Assembly (NCBI GenBank): GCA_003646305.1
Contig: QNFJ01000082.1
Coordinates: 1 to 8,677 of the forward strand
Direction of reading: 5' to 3'
Length of the DNA stretch: 8,677 bases
DNA from: Gammaproteobacteria bacterium
Lineage (GTDB): Bacteria; Pseudomonadota; Gammaproteobacteria; Methylococcales; UBA2780
The notes beneath the pieces were generated by a model. That model saw only the letters and a program-made list of their open reading frames with translations, was not told the origin of the DNA and made no database searches. The translations under genes were made by a program, and so were the position numbers. Position 1 is the first letter of the stretch. Every line of letters begins with the position of its first letter. Shown one piece after another: positions 5,650 to 8,677 of this stretch.

Positions 5650-6354
5650 GTGGCAAGACACCCACAACAGCAATATTTAGATGGAACTTATGCGGAGCAT
5701 AATCCGAGTTGGGATTCTGTGGATAGCCGCTGGAAGGCGGAGAAAGTCAGTACTTTGCTACCTGCTGCACCACGCTCAATATGTGAGGTTGGTTGCGGCG
5801 GTGGCGGGGTAATTGCAGCCCTACGCGAAGTCCACCAGGATACCGTGTTAACTGGTTATGATATTTCTCCGGACGCTCAACAGTTCTGGCAGCAGCATGA
5901 GGGTTGTAATATTGACTTTCATGTGGGCGACTTTCTTGTTACCGAAGAGAATTTCGAGATAATTTTATTGCTTGATGTGTTGGAGCATTTGGCCGATCCT
6001 CATGATTTCTTGATAAGTATTCGAGAGCGTGCGCAACAATTTATTTTCCATTTTCCCCTCGACCTTTCAGCACTTAGCGTACTAAGAGAATCCCCATTAA
6101 TGTATGTCAGGAAGAAGGTTGGGCACATTCATTATTTCACCAAGGGATTAGCCTTGGCTTTACTTGACGAATGTGGTTTTGAAGTATTGGATTGGGATTA
6201 TACAGGGGCTGCATTTAATTCGCCCCAGGCAGGAATCAGAACAAAATTAGCGAAAATTCCACGATATCTAGCGTATGCAGCAAACAAGGACTTTGGCGTG
6301 CGACTGCTGGGCGGGGAGACGCTGATGGTGTTAGCTAAACCAAAGGTCTTGTGA
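5650..6354 (+). CDS. Class I SAM-dependent methyltransferase
   Basis: A 234-residue Rossmann-fold methyltransferase. CEVGCGGGG (45-53) is motif I binding S-adenosylmethionine. GYDISP (69-74) provides the acidic residue (Asp71) at the end of strand 2. VGDF (92-95) and LDVLEHLADP (108-117) are the later motifs of this superfamily. The start is GTG at 5650, directly after the TAA of the sulfotransferase, with GGAGG (5640-5644) at ideal distance; no ATG offers a comparable start. Position inside a polysaccharide operon suggests O-methylation of a sugar, or methylation of a terminal residue that ends chain growth; both are inference. The final TGA overlaps the next GTG by four bases. Confidence 0.86.
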   Translation: MARHPQQQYLDGTYAEHNPSWDSVDSRWKAEKVSTLLPAAPRSICEVGCGGGGVIAALREVHQDTVLTGYDISPDAQQFWQQHEGCNIDFHVGDFLVTEENFEIILLLDVLEHLADPHDFLISIRERAQQFIFHFPLDLSALSVLRESPLMYVRKKVGHIHYFTKGLALALLDECGFEVLDWDYTGAAFNSPQAGIRTKLAKIPRYLAYAANKDFGVRLLGGETLMVLAKPKVL

Positions 6355-7394
6355 AATTCAGCAGGATTTTATACGCGCCGAATATCCACCAAGGAGGCGG
6401 TAAGGCACTTTTGCTGCCTTTGTTGGATGAATTAAAGCATGACGAAGAGATGCTATTTGTACTTGATGAGCGAATGAAGTGCGGCAATGGAGTTGTGCTT
6501 TCCGGGCAAGTAATTCGGGTGAAAGCTGATCTGCTTTCCAGAGTTGCTTTGGAATGGAAATTACAGGCATTGATAAAGGAAGAGGCAACTATTTTATGCA
6601 TGGGAAGTTTGCCTCCATTATGGGCTCATGATGGCAAGCAGATTGTTTTTGTACAAAACCGCTACCTAATAGACGATCAGGCGTCTCATAAAGATTTTCC
6701 AATCACTGTCAGGTTTCGTTTAATGGTTGAACGATGGTGGCTTCTGTCCAGAACAAGATATATATCTCGTTTTATTGTACAGACATCTACCATGTGCCGT
6801 TTGTTGAAGGATCGATTAGATAGAAATTCAGAGGCGCTACCGTTCATGGTTTCAAAGACCGCAGTAACTTTTCCAAATGATGATAAAAGGCTATTCGATT
6901 TTATCTATGTGGCTAGCGGCGAACCACATAAAAACCACCGAAATTTAATCGAGGCCTGGGTCGAGTTGGCCAAAAAGAATCACTATCCTTCTTTGCGTCT
7001 AACGTTAAACAAGGAAGGTTTTCCTCACCTCTGCTCATGGATGGCTTCTAAAATAGATACATACAATTTAAATATTAAACTCTTGGGTGAGCTGCCCCAA
7101 ACTGAAATACAAGAGTTGTATCAGAAGAGTAGGGCAGCTATATATCCATCCATCTTTGAATCATTTGGGTTGCCCCTGCTGGAAGCAGTTGAGGCGGGGC
7201 TTCCTGTTCTTGCGGCGGAATCTGATTATGTGTGGGATGTTGTTAAGCCTACGATGACATTCGATCCTAAATCAAGCGTTTCTATTGCTGAGGCGGTGAT
7301 GAATTTTTCTTTCGAACCTGCTCATCTGGCGATTGAGTTACTGGATGCTAAAGGGTTTTTATCTGCTGTTTTCAGTGAGAAACAGGAAGAGTGA
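6351..7394 (+). CDS. GT4-family glycosyltransferase
   Basis: A 347-residue GT-B enzyme of family GT4, retaining by family. The N-terminal domain starts with RILYAPNIHQGGGK (5-18), whose Gly-rich turn lies at the nucleotide/acceptor cleft. The C-terminal domain begins near FDFIYVASGEPHKNH (182-196), where Lys194 sits in the phosphate-binding segment. The EX7E motif is intact: Glu270 and Glu278 in ESFGLPLLE. It is expected to add a sugar to the lipid-linked glycan in the cytoplasm. The start is GTG at 6351, overlapping the methyltransferase TGA as GTGA, with AAAGG (6342-6346) just upstream; this gives a normal GT4 N-terminus. Donor sugar and linkage cannot be inferred. Confidence 0.86.
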   Translation: MKFSRILYAPNIHQGGGKALLLPLLDELKHDEEMLFVLDERMKCGNGVVLSGQVIRVKADLLSRVALEWKLQALIKEEATILCMGSLPPLWAHDGKQIVFVQNRYLIDDQASHKDFPITVRFRLMVERWWLLSRTRYISRFIVQTSTMCRLLKDRLDRNSEALPFMVSKTAVTFPNDDKRLFDFIYVASGEPHKNHRNLIEAWVELAKKNHYPSLRLTLNKEGFPHLCSWMASKIDTYNLNIKLLGELPQTEIQELYQKSRAAIYPSIFESFGLPLLEAVEAGLPVLAAESDYVWDVVKPTMTFDPKSSVSIAEAVMNFSFEPAHLAIELLDAKGFLSAVFSEKQEE

Positions 7395-7489
7395 ACGTGG
7401 CGAGCTGTTTTTCGGCAGCCCTATCTGGGGATAATGATACTTTTTCTATGGGAAGTCCTGCTGTTCAAGCTTTCAGAATGCGAAAATGA
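7391..7489 (+). CDS. Short coupled ORF (32 aa) or remnant of a lost gene
   Basis: A GTG at 7391 overlaps the stop of the preceding GT4 gene (GTGA) and is preceded by AGGAAGA. A second in-frame GTG at 7397 has better spacing. The 32-codon frame contains CFSAALSGDNDTFSMG and ends FRMRK. I recognise no family. The frame of the upstream gene also stays open for 36 codons beyond its stop (7395-7502) and there includes a hydrophobic run (MILFLWEVLLF). The segment may therefore be coding sequence that has been cut or shifted rather than a designed spacer. It parallels the short ORF at 2702-2788, the other break in the tight gene packing. Confidence 0.25.
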   Translation: MNVASCFSAALSGDNDTFSMGSPAVQAFRMRK

Positions 7490-7511
7490 AATTAAAATTT
7501 ATTAGTGGTTG

Positions 7512-8677
7512 ATGAAGATACTCATTATCAGCCAATATTTCTGGCCAGAATCTTTCCGCATTAACGATCTTGCTTTGGCGTTAAAAGAGCGGGGGCATGA
7601 GGTTTCTATTTTGACCGGATTGCCAAATTATCCAGCGGGGAGCATTTTTAAGGGTTATGGGTGGTCTTCGGTGGGACGATCTGACTATGAGGGTTTAACG
7701 CTATTTAGAGTGCCACTTTTTGGGCGGCGAGAGGGTCGTTCGTGGCAGTTGGCGCTAAATTATCTCTCTTTTGTTTTATCAGCATCTCTTATTGGGCCAT
7801 TTCTGTGCCGTGATAAACAGGATGTAATTTTCGTGTTCGAGCCATCACCATTTACGGTCGGTATTCCGGCGATACTTTTTAGATGGATAAAAAAAGCACC
7901 GATTATTTTTTGGGTTCAGGATTTATGGCCCGAGAGTGTTGTGGCCACCGGGGGAATTCGTTCACCGAGGTTAGTGAGGCTGATAGGAAAGATGGTTCGG
8001 TTCATCTATAAGCGCTGCGATCGAGTGTTGGTGCAATCTCGAGGTTTTATTGAGCCGGCTAAGACGGCGGGCGCACCAAATGGTCGAATTGAATATTTCC
8101 CAAACTGGGCCGAGGCAATTTATCGGCCTGTTGTCGTGGAACCCTCTGCGCCAGAACGGACAAAATTTCCGAATGGATTCAATATTCTGTTCGCAGGTAA
8201 TCTAGGCGCCGCGCAATCTTTGCAAACATTAATATCGGCAGCGGATAAATTAAGAAATGAGCCAGACATTCATTGGCTGATTTTGGGGGATGGTCGGCAA
8301 GAAAACTGGTTCCGTGAGAAGGTCGTCGAACTGAGGCTTGAAAGAACGGTTCATTTGCTTGGGCGGTTTCCTGTTGAAGAAATGCCTCGTTACTTTTCGC
8401 TGGCAGACCTGTTGCTGGTAACATTACGCAAGGATCCAGTTTTTGCGCAGACTATTCCTAGCAAAGTCCAGTCTTATCTGGCGTGCGGAAAACCGATTGT
8501 GGGTGCAATTGATGGAGAGGGCGCGAAAGTTATCGAAGAATCTGGCGCGGGCTTTGCTGTGCCGGCAGAAAATTCTGATGCTCTGGCCGAAAGCGTGCTG
8601 AAATTGTATCAATTACCCTCTGAACGGCTTGAAAAAATGGGCAAACAGGGGATGGTCTATTACGAACACAACTTTAA
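7512..8677 (+). CDS. GT4-family glycosyltransferase, WbuB/WcaI-like, 3' end beyond the window
   Basis: The frame opened by ATG at 7512 has no stop before the window ends: 388 codons are visible and the gene is nearly complete by family length (about 400 residues). The N-terminus MKILIISQYFWPESFRIND and the motif QDLWPES (136-142) are hallmarks of the WbuB/WcaI-like GT4 subgroup, which transfers sugars such as N-acetylfucosamine or fucose in O-antigen and colanic acid synthesis. FAGNLG (227-232) and LGDGR (258-262) start the C-terminal nucleotide-binding domain. TIPSKVQSYLACGKP (314-328) occupies the place of the EX7E region, with Ser321 where many relatives have Glu. The ribosome binding site is weak (AGTGG), and a 22-bp gap separates it from the short ORF upstream. 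Confidence 0.85.
   Translation, partial: MKILIISQYFWPESFRINDLALALKERGHEVSILTGLPNYPAGSIFKGYGWSSVGRSDYEGLTLFRVPLFGRREGRSWQLALNYLSFVLSASLIGPFLCRDKQDVIFVFEPSPFTVGIPAILFRWIKKAPIIFWVQDLWPESVVATGGIRSPRLVRLIGKMVRFIYKRCDRVLVQSRGFIEPAKTAGAPNGRIEYFPNWAEAIYRPVVVEPSAPERTKFPNGFNILFAGNLGAAQSLQTLISAADKLRNEPDIHWLILGDGRQENWFREKVVELRLERTVHLLGRFPVEEMPRYFSLADLLLVTLRKDPVFAQTIPSKVQSYLACGKPIVGAIDGEGAKVIEESGAGFAVPAENSDALAESVLKLYQLPSERLEKMGKQGMVYYEHNF

Noticed and set aside
5357..5665. 102-codon minus-strand frame over the end of the sulfotransferase gene
   Set aside because: It is a shadow of the plus-strand gene, which has intact family motifs. The antisense product shows no domain and has no suitable start signals.

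Overview
The window looks like part of a surface-polysaccharide (exopolysaccharide, capsule or O-antigen) biosynthesis locus of a Gram-negative bacterium. It probably comes from a gammaproteobacterium, possibly aquatic or marine. That placement is inference: it rests on gene style, the moderate base composition, Shine-Dalgarno-led and stop/start-coupled genes, an extended -10 promoter, and a sulfotransferase. No ribosomal or taxonomic marker is present.

Left edge (1-251, minus strand): the 5' part of a gene for a secreted protein with a signal peptide and a short Thr/Ser-rich segment. After that comes a perfectly in-frame 15-bp tandem repeat encoding Gly-Gly-Asp-Thr-Gly units, which runs off the window. 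Its function is not recognised.

Intergenic region (252-795): about 540 bp with no convincing gene. It holds a probable promoter for the minus-strand gene, with operator-like dyads around its start site, a large imperfect inverted repeat (354-406), a second compact hairpin (411-435), and a probable extended -10 promoter (about 683-711) for the plus-strand operon.

Operon (796 to the right edge, all plus strand): GT2 glycosyltransferase, second GT2 (WbbL/rhamnosyltransferase-like), Wzx-type flippase, CatB-like hexapeptide O-acyltransferase, PAPS-dependent sulfotransferase, SAM-dependent methyltransferase, GT4 glycosyltransferase, and a further GT4 (WbuB/WcaI-like) cut by the window end. The last gene is open from 7512 to the edge. 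Genes are packed with 4-bp ATGA/GTGA overlaps, a 14-bp overlap or zero spacing, which indicates one translationally coupled transcript. The packing is broken only at 2706-2832 and 7395-7511. In both places a short ORF starts on the preceding stop codon and ends quickly, so these are either tiny coupled genes or scars of lost genes.

How it works together (inference from families): four glycosyltransferases extend a lipid-linked oligosaccharide on the cytoplasmic face. The acetyl-, sulfo- and methyltransferases decorate it, and the flippase moves it across the inner membrane for polymerisation or ligation. No Wzy polymerase, priming transferase, chain-length regulator or nucleotide-sugar synthesis gene is visible, so these should lie to the right or elsewhere. 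The most notable feature is three different non-sugar modification enzymes side by side, which predicts a heavily modified, partly anionic sulfated glycan.
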